This document shows positions 43,644 through 52,331 of a DNA stretch of 64,000 bases, piece after piece. Every line of letters begins with the position of its first letter. Position 1 is the first letter of the stretch. Made by a program: the position numbers and the translations under genes. Source of the DNA: Streptomyces mangrovisoli (GTDB lineage: Bacteria > Actinomycetota > Actinomycetes > Streptomycetales > Streptomycetaceae); the NCBI RefSeq assembly GCF_000974985.2, contig NZ_LAVA02000016.1:124001-188000 (forward strand), read 5' to 3'. The notes beneath the pieces were generated by a model. The model ran no database searches and was not told where the DNA came from. It saw only the letters and a list, made by a program, of their open reading frames with translations.

Positions 43644-44438
43644 ATGCAGAACAAGGCAACGGCGCGACGAAGATCCGCCTGGGCGCCCATGGTCGGCGCG
43701 GCAGCACTGGTGCTGCTGACGCCCAGTGCCGCGCGCGCCGAGGGCAAGGGCGACATCCGCGTCGTCTCGGCCGTCGTCGACGGCGGCACGAACGTCCTGG
43801 TGGGAACGGAAAAGACGATCAATTTTCCGATCGCCATCACCATCACGGACAACTCCGGGGTCAAGGGCCTCTCGCACGCCAGCACCTTCAACCGGACCAC
43901 CGGCCACGGCTTCATCGACTGGACCGGCACGACGTGCCAGAAGAAGACGTCCACGACCTCGGTGTGCACCGCGACCATGACAGTGGTTCCCGCGTGGATC
44001 GGCGGCTACTCGGACTCCGACCAGAACAACGACGCCGGCTACTGGACCGTCAACGCCACCGTCAAGGCCAACGACGGCGACTACTGGATCTCGGACAACA
44101 TCGCCCAGTACAAGCTCAAGCGCGCCTCGAAGCTGACGACGGACGCGGCACCCGAGCCGGTCGCGAAGGGCGGCACGGTCACCGTCACCGGCAAACTGTC
44201 CCGGGCCAACTGGGAAGACCTCAAGTACCACGGCTTCGCAGGGCAGTCGGTACAGCTGCAGTTCAAGAAGGCCGCCTCGTCGACGTACAGCACGGTCAAG
44301 ACCGTCAAGACCAACAGCACCGGTCTTCTCAGCACCAAGGTGACGGCCACATCGGCGGGCACCTGGCGCTGGTACTTCCCCGGTACGACGACCACCGCGC
44401 AGATCGTGTCCGGCGGAGACTCCGTCGCACTCAAGTAG
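43644..44438 (+). CDS. secreted protein of unknown function
   Basis: A 264-residue protein with a clear signal peptide (basic start, hydrophobic core PMVGAAALVLLTPSAARAEG, cleavage near residue 33). Two beta-rich domains follow; the second (VAKGGTVTVTGKLSRANWED to the C-terminus with STGLLSTKVTATSAGTWRWY) resembles Ig-like or surface-layer modules common in Streptomyces. One cysteine pair candidate is in the first domain (TTCQKKTSTTSVCTAT). No enzyme motif is seen. A strong hairpin follows the stop. Confidence 0.75.
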   Translation: MQNKATARRRSAWAPMVGAAALVLLTPSAARAEGKGDIRVVSAVVDGGTNVLVGTEKTINFPIAITITDNSGVKGLSHASTFNRTTGHGFIDWTGTTCQKKTSTTSVCTATMTVVPAWIGGYSDSDQNNDAGYWTVNATVKANDGDYWISDNIAQYKLKRASKLTTDAAPEPVAKGGTVTVTGKLSRANWEDLKYHGFAGQSVQLQFKKAASSTYSTVKTVKTNSTGLLSTKVTATSAGTWRWYFPGTTTTAQIVSGGDSVALK

Positions 44439-44459
44439 ACGGTGTCGCCGCGTGCGGCA

Positions 44460-44503
44460 GGGCAGGTCCGGCTCCCGGACGGATCCGGGAGCCGGACCTG
44501 CCC
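44460..44503. terminator. perfect 20-bp hairpin terminator
   Basis: A 20-base arm at 44460-44479 is mirrored exactly at 44484-44503 around the loop CGGA. It lies 22 bases after the secreted-protein stop and is among the strongest stems in the window. Confidence 0.85.
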
Positions 44504-44547
44504 GGGTCACTTGAGGGCGAGGCTGTCGCCGGTCGCCGGTCGCGGCG

Positions 44548-44874
44548 GTGGTGGTGCTGATGCATGTCGAGGACCTGGCCGCCGCCATGTGGGAGATCGT
44601 GCTGTCCGACGCGGCCGGGGTGTTCCACCTCGCCGGGCCGGATGCCGTGAGTCGCTACGACCTTGGTGTGCTCATCGCCCGGCGTCAGGGACTTGGCAGT
44701 GCGCGTCTGCCCGCCGGGCGACGAGCCGACACCGCCCTGCCCGGGCCCCTCGACGTGCGCCTCGACAGCCGCGCGACGCAGCAGAGGTTGCGGGTCAGGA
44801 TCCGCGGTGCCCGGGAGTTCCTCCACGGCGACGGCCTCATGATCGAGGAGCCGTTCCAGTCGCCTCGGACGTAG
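44548..44874 (+). pseudogene. RmlD/NAD-dependent epimerase C-terminal fragment
   Basis: The 108-residue frame encodes only the substrate-binding end of a dTDP-4-dehydrorhamnose reductase-like protein: HVEDLAAAMWEIVLSDAAG, VFHLAGPDAVSRYDLGVLI, then ALPGPLDVRLDSRATQQRL. The Rossmann half (GxxGxxG and YxxxK) is missing, being replaced by the terminator region upstream. Confidence 0.65.
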
Positions 44875-44934
44875 TGGTCACACACAGAGCCTCTTCGGCC
44901 CGAAGCCCGGCCGTGCTCAAGGGTGGCGGCGAGG

Positions 44935-46395
44935 CTAGCCGGTGGGATGGTCCAGGTATCGGGTCGTCATCAGGCGGCAGAAGGCCATGATGGTCTCCTG
45001 CGGGCTGATGCCCGTGGCCCCGGGCAGGATGCTCGCGTCGCACAGCCGCAGGTTCGTGAAGCCGTGCGGGCGTCCCTGGGTGTCGCACACCCCGTCGAGG
45101 GCGGGTGGGCCCATCCGGCAGGACGCCATGGCGTGGACGGAGATGAGGTCCCAGGTCTCGGGACGGGCGTGCAGCGCGAAGTCGGTCGCTTGTGCCGCCG
45201 TGGTGAGGCTGGTGGGTGTGGGCGGCAGGAGTTCGACCGCGCCGGCCTCCAGGAGGAGTTCGGCGGTGTGCCGGAAGGCGGACCGCAGGGTGTCGCGGTC
45301 GCTCCCGGTCAGGCGGTGGCGAAGGACCGCGCCGAGGCCGGGTACCGCCGACAGCCTGGCGGCGCTCCGGACGCTCACCTGGGTGGTGTAGACGGCGATG
45401 TGGTCGAGTTGGGCCAGGATCCGGTCCACGGTCCCGGCGGGGTGGGCGGCCAGGGCCGCGGCGACCGACCCCGGCGTCAGGTTCGCGGGCATCACCAGCA
45501 TGCCCCGGTCGGTGAACTCCTTGAGTTGCGCGGTGAAGATGGTGCCCTCGTCGGCGCGGACCGGCTCGCTGAATCTCGCCACGGTGCGGAAGTTGACGTG
45601 GAAGGCGATGGCCCGGCCCGGGCCGCGTCCGCCGATGCCGCTGCGCCGTAGGAGCAGCGCGGTGCCGACGGGGCCCGCGGCCAGGAACACGGTCTGGGGG
45701 AGGTAGCGCAGGCGTTGGCCGCCGCGCAGGGCGTGCACGGCCGTGACCCGGGTGCCGTCGTGGTCGAGCCGGACGACCCGGGTGTCCGGCTGGACGACCG
45801 CTGAGAGCCGTTCGGCGGAGGGCAGGTAGCTCACCAGCATGCTCTGCTTGGCCCCGGTGGGGCAGCCGGTGACGCACCGGTTGGCGTGCCGGCAGCCTCG
45901 CACCGCTCTGCGGGCCGGGGCCCAGCGCCACCCCAGCCGGTCGGCCCCTTCGGCGAGCAGCACGGAGTCGAGGTTTCCGTGGCCGGGCCCTTGGTCGACG
46001 ACGCCGAGGCGCCGCTCCACCTCGGTCAGGTGAGGGGCGAGATGGTGGGCCCGGAAGCCGTCGACGCCCGCGGACGCCCAGTGATCCAGCAGGCGGTCGG
46101 GGGGACGCCAGAGCAGCCCTCCGTTCACGACGGTGGTTCCCCCCACGCAACGCGCCTCGCCGAAGGGGATGGTGGGTGTGCCGTGGATGGGCACCAGACC
46201 GCCCTGGCGGTAGAGCCGGCGAAGATTCTCCGGCGCGGACGACTGGGTGATCCGCGACTGCGAGATGAGCGGGCCCTCCTCGAGGACGAGGACCTCCCGG
46301 CCGGCGGCGGCGAGTTCGAGGGCCGCGGTGCTGCCTCCGGCGCCCGAGCCGATCACCAGTGCGTCGCAGCGTACGGTGGCGGTGGTCCTGGTCAT
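44935..46395 (-). CDS. GMC oxidoreductase, long-chain-alcohol-oxidase-like
   Basis: A 486-residue FAD-dependent GMC protein. The N-terminal VIGSGAGGSTAALELAAAG binds FAD; GEARCVGGTTVVNGGLLWRP is the family signature region; the C-terminal HAMASCRMG carries a catalytic-type His and DASILPGATGISPQETIMAF is the second GMC signature. The segment CRHANRCVTGCPTGAKQSML is the cysteine motif known from long-chain fatty alcohol oxidases and related bacterial GMC proteins. It is the last gene of the five-gene operon and overlaps the small helical protein gene by ATGA. Predicted reaction: oxidation of a hydrophobic alcohol to aldehyde or ketone; substrate unknown. Confidence 0.82.
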   Translation of the reverse strand: MTRTTATVRCDALVIGSGAGGSTAALELAAAGREVLVLEEGPLISQSRITQSSAPENLRRLYRQGGLVPIHGTPTIPFGEARCVGGTTVVNGGLLWRPPDRLLDHWASAGVDGFRAHHLAPHLTEVERRLGVVDQGPGHGNLDSVLLAEGADRLGWRWAPARRAVRGCRHANRCVTGCPTGAKQSMLVSYLPSAERLSAVVQPDTRVVRLDHDGTRVTAVHALRGGQRLRYLPQTVFLAAGPVGTALLLRRSGIGGRGPGRAIAFHVNFRTVARFSEPVRADEGTIFTAQLKEFTDRGMLVMPANLTPGSVAAALAAHPAGTVDRILAQLDHIAVYTTQVSVRSAARLSAVPGLGAVLRHRLTGSDRDTLRSAFRHTAELLLEAGAVELLPPTPTSLTTAAQATDFALHARPETWDLISVHAMASCRMGPPALDGVCDTQGRPHGFTNLRLCDASILPGATGISPQETIMAFCRLMTTRYLDHPTG

Positions 46396-46835
46396 CCGGG
46401 CGCCTTCCGTCGTGCGGGGGAGGGTGTGTCCAGAGCGCCGTACAGGGCCAGTGCGCTGCTCGCCTTGAGCAGTTCGGCGCAGCCGGGCACTGTGCCGAGA
46501 CGGTCGGCGAGGCGTTGCAGTCGGGCCCGGTCCGGGGTGCCGTGCAGCGGGGCCAGGGGGTCGGCGAGGACGACGGCGACCGGGAACAGGCGCAACAGCA
46601 GGGCGAGTACGAGGCGGTACGGCGTCGGGAGCGCGGCGAAGGTGGCGGCCGTGTGCCGGATCGCGGCCGCCCGGCGGGCGGGTTCGGACAGGGCGGTGCA
46701 GCGGCCCGCCCAGAACCGCGGGAGTCCTGCAGTCCGTACGCGTCGTTCCCAGAGCCGTAGTCGACGGTTCTCGCACGCGGGAGGGGAGGACCCTTCGGCG
46801 GCGGGCGGTGCGGGGCGGATCGCCGTGGACGTCAT
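46392..46835 (-). CDS. small helical protein, probable detached N-terminal domain of the GMC oxidase
   Basis: A 147-residue protein, all-helical in appearance, with one strongly hydrophobic stretch (LPTPYRLVLALLLRLFPVAV) and AELLKASSALALYGALD at the end. Long-chain alcohol oxidases of plants and fungi carry a comparable hydrophobic helical region before their FAD domain, whereas this GMC protein starts directly at the FAD motif. The gene overlaps both neighbours by ATGA. I infer a subunit or membrane anchor for the GMC oxidase; a link to gluconate dehydrogenase subunit 3 is less likely as no Tat signal is seen. Confidence 0.6.
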   Translation of the reverse strand: MTSTAIRPAPPAAEGSSPPACENRRLRLWERRVRTAGLPRFWAGRCTALSEPARRAAAIRHTAATFAALPTPYRLVLALLLRLFPVAVVLADPLAPLHGTPDRARLQRLADRLGTVPGCAELLKASSALALYGALDTPSPARRKAPG

Positions 46836-48250
46836 GCGGCGACCTTCTCCCTGACCAGGCCGGCCAGGAGACGGGGCATTCCCTTGGCCAGGGTCGCGTC
46901 GAGCGCTTCCAGGAAGAGGTCGACGTCGGAGTCCTCGGCCACCAGCGGAGGCGCGGCGATCAGGGGCAGGTCGTGGTTGGAGCCGTAGTAGGTGAGCACG
47001 CCGTGGCTGCGGTAGAGGTCCGCGACCACGGCGGCGGTGGCCAGCTTGGCGCGGGCCTGCGGGTCGCGGGCGAAGGAGGACGGCAGCAGCCGCAGCGCGT
47101 GGTCGAGGGCGGCGGGACCGTGGCGCAGGACGACGCCGTGGAGCGCGCCGGTGCCGCGGACCTCCGCGACGAGATGCGGGTGGCCGGCGGCGAGGGTGGT
47201 GAGGCCGCGGTGCAGCCGTGCGCCGAGGCGGCGGGCCCGGGCGGGGTAGTCGTCCTCGACGGTGATCGCCACCGCCTCCAGCGCGGTGACCGTCTCCTCC
47301 CCGAATCCGTAGTACGTGGTGCTGTGCAGGGTGGCGTCCGGGAGCGAGTCGTAGGCCCGGCGGAAGACGGGCTCCCTGGCCACGTAGCCGGAGATGGACG
47401 CCTTGCCGCCGCCGAAGGACTTGGAGGTGGTGACGACGTCCGGGACGAGGCCCGGGTGGCGCATGAAGTGGAAGAGCGAACCGGTCCTGCCCCAGGAGGT
47501 GTAGACCTCGTCGAAGATCAGGACGATGTCGTGCTCGGTGCACAGCCGGCGTGCCTCGCGCAGGAACTCCGGCGAGCACTCGCGCAGGCTGGACGCGCTG
47601 AAGGGTTCCAGCACCAGGGCGTAGACGTCGCTTCCTCCCTCGGGCGTGGTGTGCCGCTCCAGGGCCAGCCTGAGGGAGGGGAGGTCGTCGAAGGCGAAGC
47701 TGTCCGTGCCGGGGATCTTGGGGAAGCTGAAGTGCACCTCCGGCGAGGTGGTGAGACTTCCGGCGCCGAGCAGTTTGCCGTGGAAGGCGATGTCGCTGTG
47801 CAGGACGGTGCCGCGATGGCCGCGGTGGTATTTGTAGGCCATCTTGAGGGCGCCCTCGACGGCCTCCGCGCCCGAGTTGGGGAAGTAGCTGACGTCGAGA
47901 TCCGCGGGCAGCAGCTGGGACAGGTTGTGGCCGAGCGCGGCGACGTACGGCGAGAAGTAGTTCTTGTGCACTTCCATGCGCTGGAGTTCCTGGAAGCGTC
48001 TGCGAGCGGCGAGGATGCGGGGGTGGTTGTGGCCGTGGTTCAGGACGCCGATCCCGCCGGTGAAGTCCAGGACGCGCCGTCCGTCGCGCAGGGTGATCCA
48101 GCAGCCCGAGGCGCTGTCCACGGCGTCCCGGCCGAATCCGAAGGCCGAGAGCAGGGTCACCTGGCCACTGCTGACATGACGACGGTAGAGCTCGTGCATG
48201 CGCGCGATGGGCATGCGCTCGCATTCCTCGGTGCTGATCAGGGAGTTCAT
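46832..48250 (-). CDS. class III (PLP-dependent) aminotransferase
   Basis: A 472-residue fold-type I aminotransferase. Visible: FPNSGAEAVEGALKMAYKYH (cofactor phosphate site), LIFDEVYTSWGRTGSLFHF (Asp that binds the pyridine N), TTSKSFGGGKASISGYV with the PLP lysine, and STTYYGFGEETVTALEA. Closest in type to acetylornithine/putrescine/4-aminobutyrate aminotransferases, which act on terminal amines or aldehydes. Coupled on both sides by ATGA overlaps. In context it may aminate the carbonyl made by the GMC oxidase. Confidence 0.88.
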   Translation of the reverse strand: MNSLISTEECERMPIARMHELYRRHVSSGQVTLLSAFGFGRDAVDSASGCWITLRDGRRVLDFTGGIGVLNHGHNHPRILAARRRFQELQRMEVHKNYFSPYVAALGHNLSQLLPADLDVSYFPNSGAEAVEGALKMAYKYHRGHRGTVLHSDIAFHGKLLGAGSLTTSPEVHFSFPKIPGTDSFAFDDLPSLRLALERHTTPEGGSDVYALVLEPFSASSLRECSPEFLREARRLCTEHDIVLIFDEVYTSWGRTGSLFHFMRHPGLVPDVVTTSKSFGGGKASISGYVAREPVFRRAYDSLPDATLHSTTYYGFGEETVTALEAVAITVEDDYPARARRLGARLHRGLTTLAAGHPHLVAEVRGTGALHGVVLRHGPAALDHALRLLPSSFARDPQARAKLATAAVVADLYRSHGVLTYYGSNHDLPLIAAPPLVAEDSDVDLFLEALDATLAKGMPRLLAGLVREKVAA

Positions 48251-49764
48251 GGCGTCCCTTCCTCGGGGCCGGACCGCGGGCCCGTGCCGTGTCCGGCGTC
48301 GGGCAGCGGGTGGGGGCCGGTACGGCGGGCGGTGCGCATCCGGTCGGCGATCAGGCGGCCCGCGTGCCGCCCTTGCCGTACGGCGTAGTTGGTGCCCCGG
48401 TCCTGGGGGTACACCTGGGCCATGCTGGCCAGATAGAGCCCGGGCAGGTCGGTCTCCATCGCCGGGATGCGGTCGGAGTAGTGCGGTGTGACGACCGGCT
48501 GGGCGTGGTCGGCCCGCCAGACGTGGTGGCGCCGGACCCAGTCGCGGTGGAACTGCGGGAACATGCGGCGCAGATGCGGGAGGCTGGCCTCGAACACGGC
48601 GTCGTCGTCCATCCGGTACAGCTCCGCGCTGGTCGGCAGGTAGGCGGAGAGGTAGACGAGATGGCGCCCGGCGTAGGCGTCGGAGCCTTCCAGGTTGGTG
48701 TGCTCGATGACACCGACATAGGGGAACGACGGGTCGGTGACGTTGAGCCAGTAGGTGTCCGACAGCGGGCGGTCGTTCTCCAGCACCAGGCACAGGTTGG
48801 CGAGATAGGGGATCGAGGACAGCCGGCGACGGACGGCGGGCGCGTCGGGATGGGCCGGCGGTCCCGTGTCGGTGGGGGCGAGCAGACGGGCGAGCAGGTC
48901 CGGTGCCGTGGTGGCCAGGACCCGGCGTGCGGGAAGTACGCCGGTGTCGGTGCGGACTCCGTACACCCCGTGGTCGTCCGTCAGCACCTGCCGTACGGGG
49001 GTGCTCGTGCAGATCCGGACGCCCAGTTCGGACAGGCGCGAGGTCCAGGCGTCCAGCAGGGCGGCGCAGCCACCGTGCAGGTAGTAGAGAACCTCGCGGC
49101 CGCTGTGGGACCGGCTGCCCCCTCGCAGGTGGAGCTTGGTCCACATCCAGGTGGCGCCGACCTCGGACGCGTACTCGCCGAACTTGCCCTCCAGCAGGGG
49201 GCGCCAGACCGTCTCGTAGACCTTCGGCCCGCTCAGCGCCAGCAGCCACTCGCGGGCCGTGAGGTCCTCCAGGTCCCGCCAGTGCTTCACCTGGCGGGCC
49301 CGTACCGCGGACCAGCCCAGCCGGACCCGGTCGCGCGGGGGGAGCGGGGCGAAGCGCAGCACGTCCCACGGGCTCGAGAGCCGGTACACCGAGTTCGCGT
49401 AGTACACGCCGGTCTGCGTCCGGTGCTGCTGGAGGAGGTGAGAGCAGCCGAGTTCCGCGCACAGCCGCTGGACCTCCAGATCCGAGGAGAACCAGTGGTG
49501 GTAGAAGCGTTCCAGCCGGGCTCCCTCGACCTCGAAGGACCCTGCCAGACCGCCGACATACGGCTCGCACTCCAGCACCCGGCAGGCAACCCCGGCCCGC
49601 GCCAGCTCGTGCGCGGCGGCCAGGCCGGTGAACCCGCCGCCGATGACCAGGACTTCGTCGCCGGGCGCTCGGGTGAGTGCTTCGTCGTCACGGTCCAGGG
49701 CGCGGGCTTGGGCGGCGGGCAGCCGGCTCTCCTGCGGGGCCGGGCGCGGCATCCGGCCGGTCAC
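48247..49764 (-). CDS. NAD(P)/FAD-dependent oxidoreductase (UGM/protoporphyrinogen-oxidase-like)
   Basis: A 505-residue flavoprotein with N-terminal VLVIGGGFTGLAAAHELARA, the RxxxxHHWF segment (LERFYHHWFSSD) and C-terminal GLYLASMAQVYPQDRGTNYA. This pattern belongs to the amine oxidase/UDP-galactopyranose mutase-like group often encoded beside a GT2 glycosyltransferase; members act on sugars, lipid-linked intermediates or isoprenoids. The GTG at 49764 overlaps the glycosyltransferase stop (GTGA). Substrate unknown. Confidence 0.83.
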   Translation of the reverse strand: MTGRMPRPAPQESRLPAAQARALDRDDEALTRAPGDEVLVIGGGFTGLAAAHELARAGVACRVLECEPYVGGLAGSFEVEGARLERFYHHWFSSDLEVQRLCAELGCSHLLQQHRTQTGVYYANSVYRLSSPWDVLRFAPLPPRDRVRLGWSAVRARQVKHWRDLEDLTAREWLLALSGPKVYETVWRPLLEGKFGEYASEVGATWMWTKLHLRGGSRSHSGREVLYYLHGGCAALLDAWTSRLSELGVRICTSTPVRQVLTDDHGVYGVRTDTGVLPARRVLATTAPDLLARLLAPTDTGPPAHPDAPAVRRRLSSIPYLANLCLVLENDRPLSDTYWLNVTDPSFPYVGVIEHTNLEGSDAYAGRHLVYLSAYLPTSAELYRMDDDAVFEASLPHLRRMFPQFHRDWVRRHHVWRADHAQPVVTPHYSDRIPAMETDLPGLYLASMAQVYPQDRGTNYAVRQGRHAGRLIADRMRTARRTGPHPLPDAGHGTGPRSGPEEGTP

Positions 49765-50783
49765 GAGGCCGCCGCCTGGTCGTCGGGCCGGGCGGGGCCC
49801 GAGCCGGCGTGGGAAGGCGGGAACTCCCCGGGAGCCGCGGTGCGCGCGGTCCGGGCCGCGGACCGGCCCGGCACGCTCTGGCGGACCAGGTAGGCGGGAC
49901 GGCCTCGCATCTGGTCGTACTCCTGGAACGCGTAGTCCGCCAGCACACCGAGGCAGAGCAGTTGGACGCCCACCGCCCAGGTGCCCCGCGGTGCCTTGTG
50001 GCCGACCAGGGATCCGGCGACGGCCACGCCCAGCTCCGTGGCCGCGGCGAGTACGGGAAGCCGGGCCGGGAAGGCGGAGCAGCTCATCAGCGCCTGGTGG
50101 GCGAGGGCCAGTTGACGGCGGATGCCGTATTTGGACGTCCCCGCGGGGCGGGGCCGACGGACGTACTCCACCGTGGTCTCGGGGAAGCCGGCCCAGCTGA
50201 TCTGGCCGCGCAGGAAGAGCCTGCGCTCGGGGAGGGTCGCGATCAGGTCGACCACGCTGCGGTCGAGGAGCCGGAAGTCACCGGTGTCCCTGGCCACCGG
50301 CTGGTCGGCCAGCATGTCCAGGAGCCGGTAGAAGGCATAGGCGGAGCCACGCTTGGACCAGGACTCGCCCTCTCGGCAGGTCCTGCGGGCGGACACGACG
50401 GGCCAGCCCTGCCGCCACCTGCCCACGAGTTCGGGAACGACCTCCGGCGGATCCTGGAGATCCGCGTCGATCATGACCACCGCGTCGCCGACGGCCTCGC
50501 GGAGCCCCGCCAGCAGTCCGCACTGGTGGCCGAAGTTCCGGCTGAACCGCACGAGATGGAGTCGGGAGTCGTTGGCCGCCAGCTCTCGCAGCACCTCCCA
50601 CGTACGGTCCGTGCTGCCGTCGTCCACCAGGACCAACTCGTGGTCGCAGTCGGGCAGACGACTCATCACGGCCGTCAACCGCTCGTAGGTCTGCGGCAGA
50701 ACATCCTGCTCGTTGAAACACGGCACGACGACGCTGATCAAAGACCGTGGACTGATCCTCGAAGCTGCACTGCTCTCGGGCAT
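49761..50783 (-). CDS. GT2 glycosyltransferase (polyprenyl-phosphate type), first gene of the operon
   Basis: A 340-residue GT2 enzyme of the DPM1/GtrB type. It has VVVPCFNEQDVLP, the nucleotide-binding VLVDDGSTDRTWEVL, the metal motif MIDADLQDPPEVVPE (DxD-like), QISWAGFPE and a C-terminal hydrophobic part (about 255-300). Such enzymes transfer a sugar from a nucleotide donor to a polyprenyl phosphate or other lipid at the membrane. The ATG at 50783 has AGGAGAAAGGAG in front. It heads a five-gene overlapping operon and suggests the pathway product is lipid-linked or glycosylated. Confidence 0.87.
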   Translation of the reverse strand: MPESSAASRISPRSLISVVVPCFNEQDVLPQTYERLTAVMSRLPDCDHELVLVDDGSTDRTWEVLRELAANDSRLHLVRFSRNFGHQCGLLAGLREAVGDAVVMIDADLQDPPEVVPELVGRWRQGWPVVSARRTCREGESWSKRGSAYAFYRLLDMLADQPVARDTGDFRLLDRSVVDLIATLPERRLFLRGQISWAGFPETTVEYVRRPRPAGTSKYGIRRQLALAHQALMSCSAFPARLPVLAAATELGVAVAGSLVGHKAPRGTWAVGVQLLCLGVLADYAFQEYDQMRGRPAYLVRQSVPGRSAARTARTAAPGEFPPSHAGSGPARPDDQAAAS

Positions 50784-50928
50784 CGCTGCTCCTTTCTCCT
50801 CCGGTGCTGTTCCGTCCGGAGGTGATAGGTGCGGGCGGAGTTGATGGATGCGGACGGCGGTGACGGGTGCGAGCGGCACAAGGCCGGGCCTCGCGGGCCC
50901 TCGCGGGCGTCGGAGGCGCCCTGTGCTC

Positions 50929-51003
50929 AGCCGCAGGCCGCGAGCTGCAAGCAAGCAGCAGGCAGCAAGCAGCCAGCAGCCAGCCGCGAGCAAGCCGCAG
51001 GTC
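50929..51003. repeat. low-complexity AGCAAGCAGC repeat
   Basis: An irregular series of CAAGC/CAGC units (e.g. GCAAGCAAGCAGCAGGCAGC from 50947) in the leader region of the GT2 operon. Period 4-11 bases, imperfect. Confidence 0.65.
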
Positions 51004-51195
51004 GCGGCCGCCGAGGGGCTCCGCTCGATCACCGATGTGAAGGGGGGACGGCGCGCCGTCTCGTCGGGGAGAACGCCGCCGCGCGGGGAGATCATCGGAA
51101 TCGCTTCCCGCGATTCCGGCCCGCAGTGAAACGTAGCATCGTTGCCGGCCCGTGGCATGCGGAGGCGCCGCTGACCTGCTGCGATAGTGGGCCCT

Positions 51196-51290
51196 CGATC
51201 GTCTGGGCCGGTTGGGATCGTAGGCATTCGATCGTCGGGCCGCTGTGATTCGCAGGTAGTCGGTGGCCGATACAGGCGATCGTTCGGGCG
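51196..51290. promoter_or_regulatory. three related 15-bp elements, candidate operator sites
   Basis: TCGATCGTCTGGGCCG (51195-51210), TCGATCGTCGGGCCG (51228-51242) and GCGATCGTTCGGGCG (51276-51290) are direct repeats separated by 33 and 48 bases. The third is more diverged. They lie between the two divergent transcription units and could bind a shared regulator. Confidence 0.4.
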
Positions 51291-51425
51291 ACGGGGCGCC
51301 AGCGGCCGCGGTGCGTTTTTTGCTCCCCTTGCTCTATTTGCCGGGGTGACTGTTCAGCCGGGATCATCGTGACGGGCGCTCGAGTTGGAGCCGACCACCG
51401 TGTCCGACCAGGAAGGCGAGGACCG

Positions 51426-52331
51426 ATGGACGTCACGCCACAACAGCCGCTGCGTTACGCCGTGGGACTGCCGAACCGGCGCGAGTACGCGGATCCGGGT
51501 CTGCTCCGCGAACTGGCGACGCTGGCGGAACAGTCGGGCTGGGACGGCTTCTTCCTCTGGGACGGCCAGGTTGCGGAACACCCGGACGAGCACGTCACGG
51601 ACTCGTGGACCGCCCTCGCCGCGATCGCCGCCGACACCGAGCGCCTGCGACTCGGTGTCATGGTGAACGTGCTGGCCCTCAAGCAGCCTGCCGAGGTCGC
51701 CCGCGCAACGGTCGCGCTGGACATGCTCAGTGGCGGACGGCTGATCTTCGGCGCCGGTCTGGGATCCTCCGCCGCCGAGTTCCGGGCGTTGGGCCACGAT
51801 CCGGACCCGCGGGTGCGTGCGGAGAAACTGGACGAGGCCCTCCACGTCCTCGACGGACTGTGGACGGGCGGGCCCTTCACCTTCGAGGGCCGCTGGTTCA
51901 CCGTCACGGATCAGACGTTCCAGCCGGTGAGCCCGCAACGCCCCCGCATCCCGGTGTGGATCGCCGGCACCTGGCCCGCGAGGCGCCCCATGCGGCGGGC
52001 CTCGCAGTGGGACGGCGTCTTCCCCACGCGGGCCGGGGTGGGCCATACGCAGATGATGCCGCCCGCTGACCTGGAAGACGTCGTCTCCTACGTCAGCGCC
52101 CAACGCGGCGGCCGCCACGGGCCGTTCGACGTCGTCATGGAGGGCCAGACGTCCGGGGTCCGATCGGACACCGACGCGGCGGTCGTCGCTCCGTACCGTA
52201 CGTCAGGCCTCACCTGGTGGGTCGAGAAACTGGGCTGGTTCCGGGGGCCGGTCGAACTGGTCAGCTCTCGGATCAGATCGGGGCCCCCGGTCCCACGCGA
52301 TGCGGCGACGCCGAGCGCATCAACCCGATGA
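51426..52331 (+). CDS. LLM class flavin-dependent oxidoreductase
   Basis: A 301-residue luciferase-like protein with the TIM-barrel pattern: QSGWDGFFLWDGQ early, then AAIAADTERLRLGVMVNVLA and VALDMLSGGRLIFGAGLGS (F420/FMN-site region), and QRPRIPVWIAGTW late. Members use FMNH2 or F420 and act as monooxygenases or dehydrogenases. Start ATG at 51426 follows GGCGAGGACC. Divergent from the GT2 operon; the relation is unknown. Confidence 0.87.
   Translation: MDVTPQQPLRYAVGLPNRREYADPGLLRELATLAEQSGWDGFFLWDGQVAEHPDEHVTDSWTALAAIAADTERLRLGVMVNVLALKQPAEVARATVALDMLSGGRLIFGAGLGSSAAEFRALGHDPDPRVRAEKLDEALHVLDGLWTGGPFTFEGRWFTVTDQTFQPVSPQRPRIPVWIAGTWPARRPMRRASQWDGVFPTRAGVGHTQMMPPADLEDVVSYVSAQRGGRHGPFDVVMEGQTSGVRSDTDAAVVAPYRTSGLTWWVEKLGWFRGPVELVSSRIRSGPPVPRDAATPSASTR

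Larger units (their letters stand above)
50784..51425. other. divergent control region with low-complexity and repeated elements
   Basis: About 640 bases between the GT2 operon (minus) and the luciferase-like gene (plus). It contains an AGCAAGCAGC-type low-complexity stretch (50929-51003) and three related CGATCGT-(C/T)GGGC elements (51196-51290). No gene was recognised. Promoters for both sides must lie here. Confidence 0.55.
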
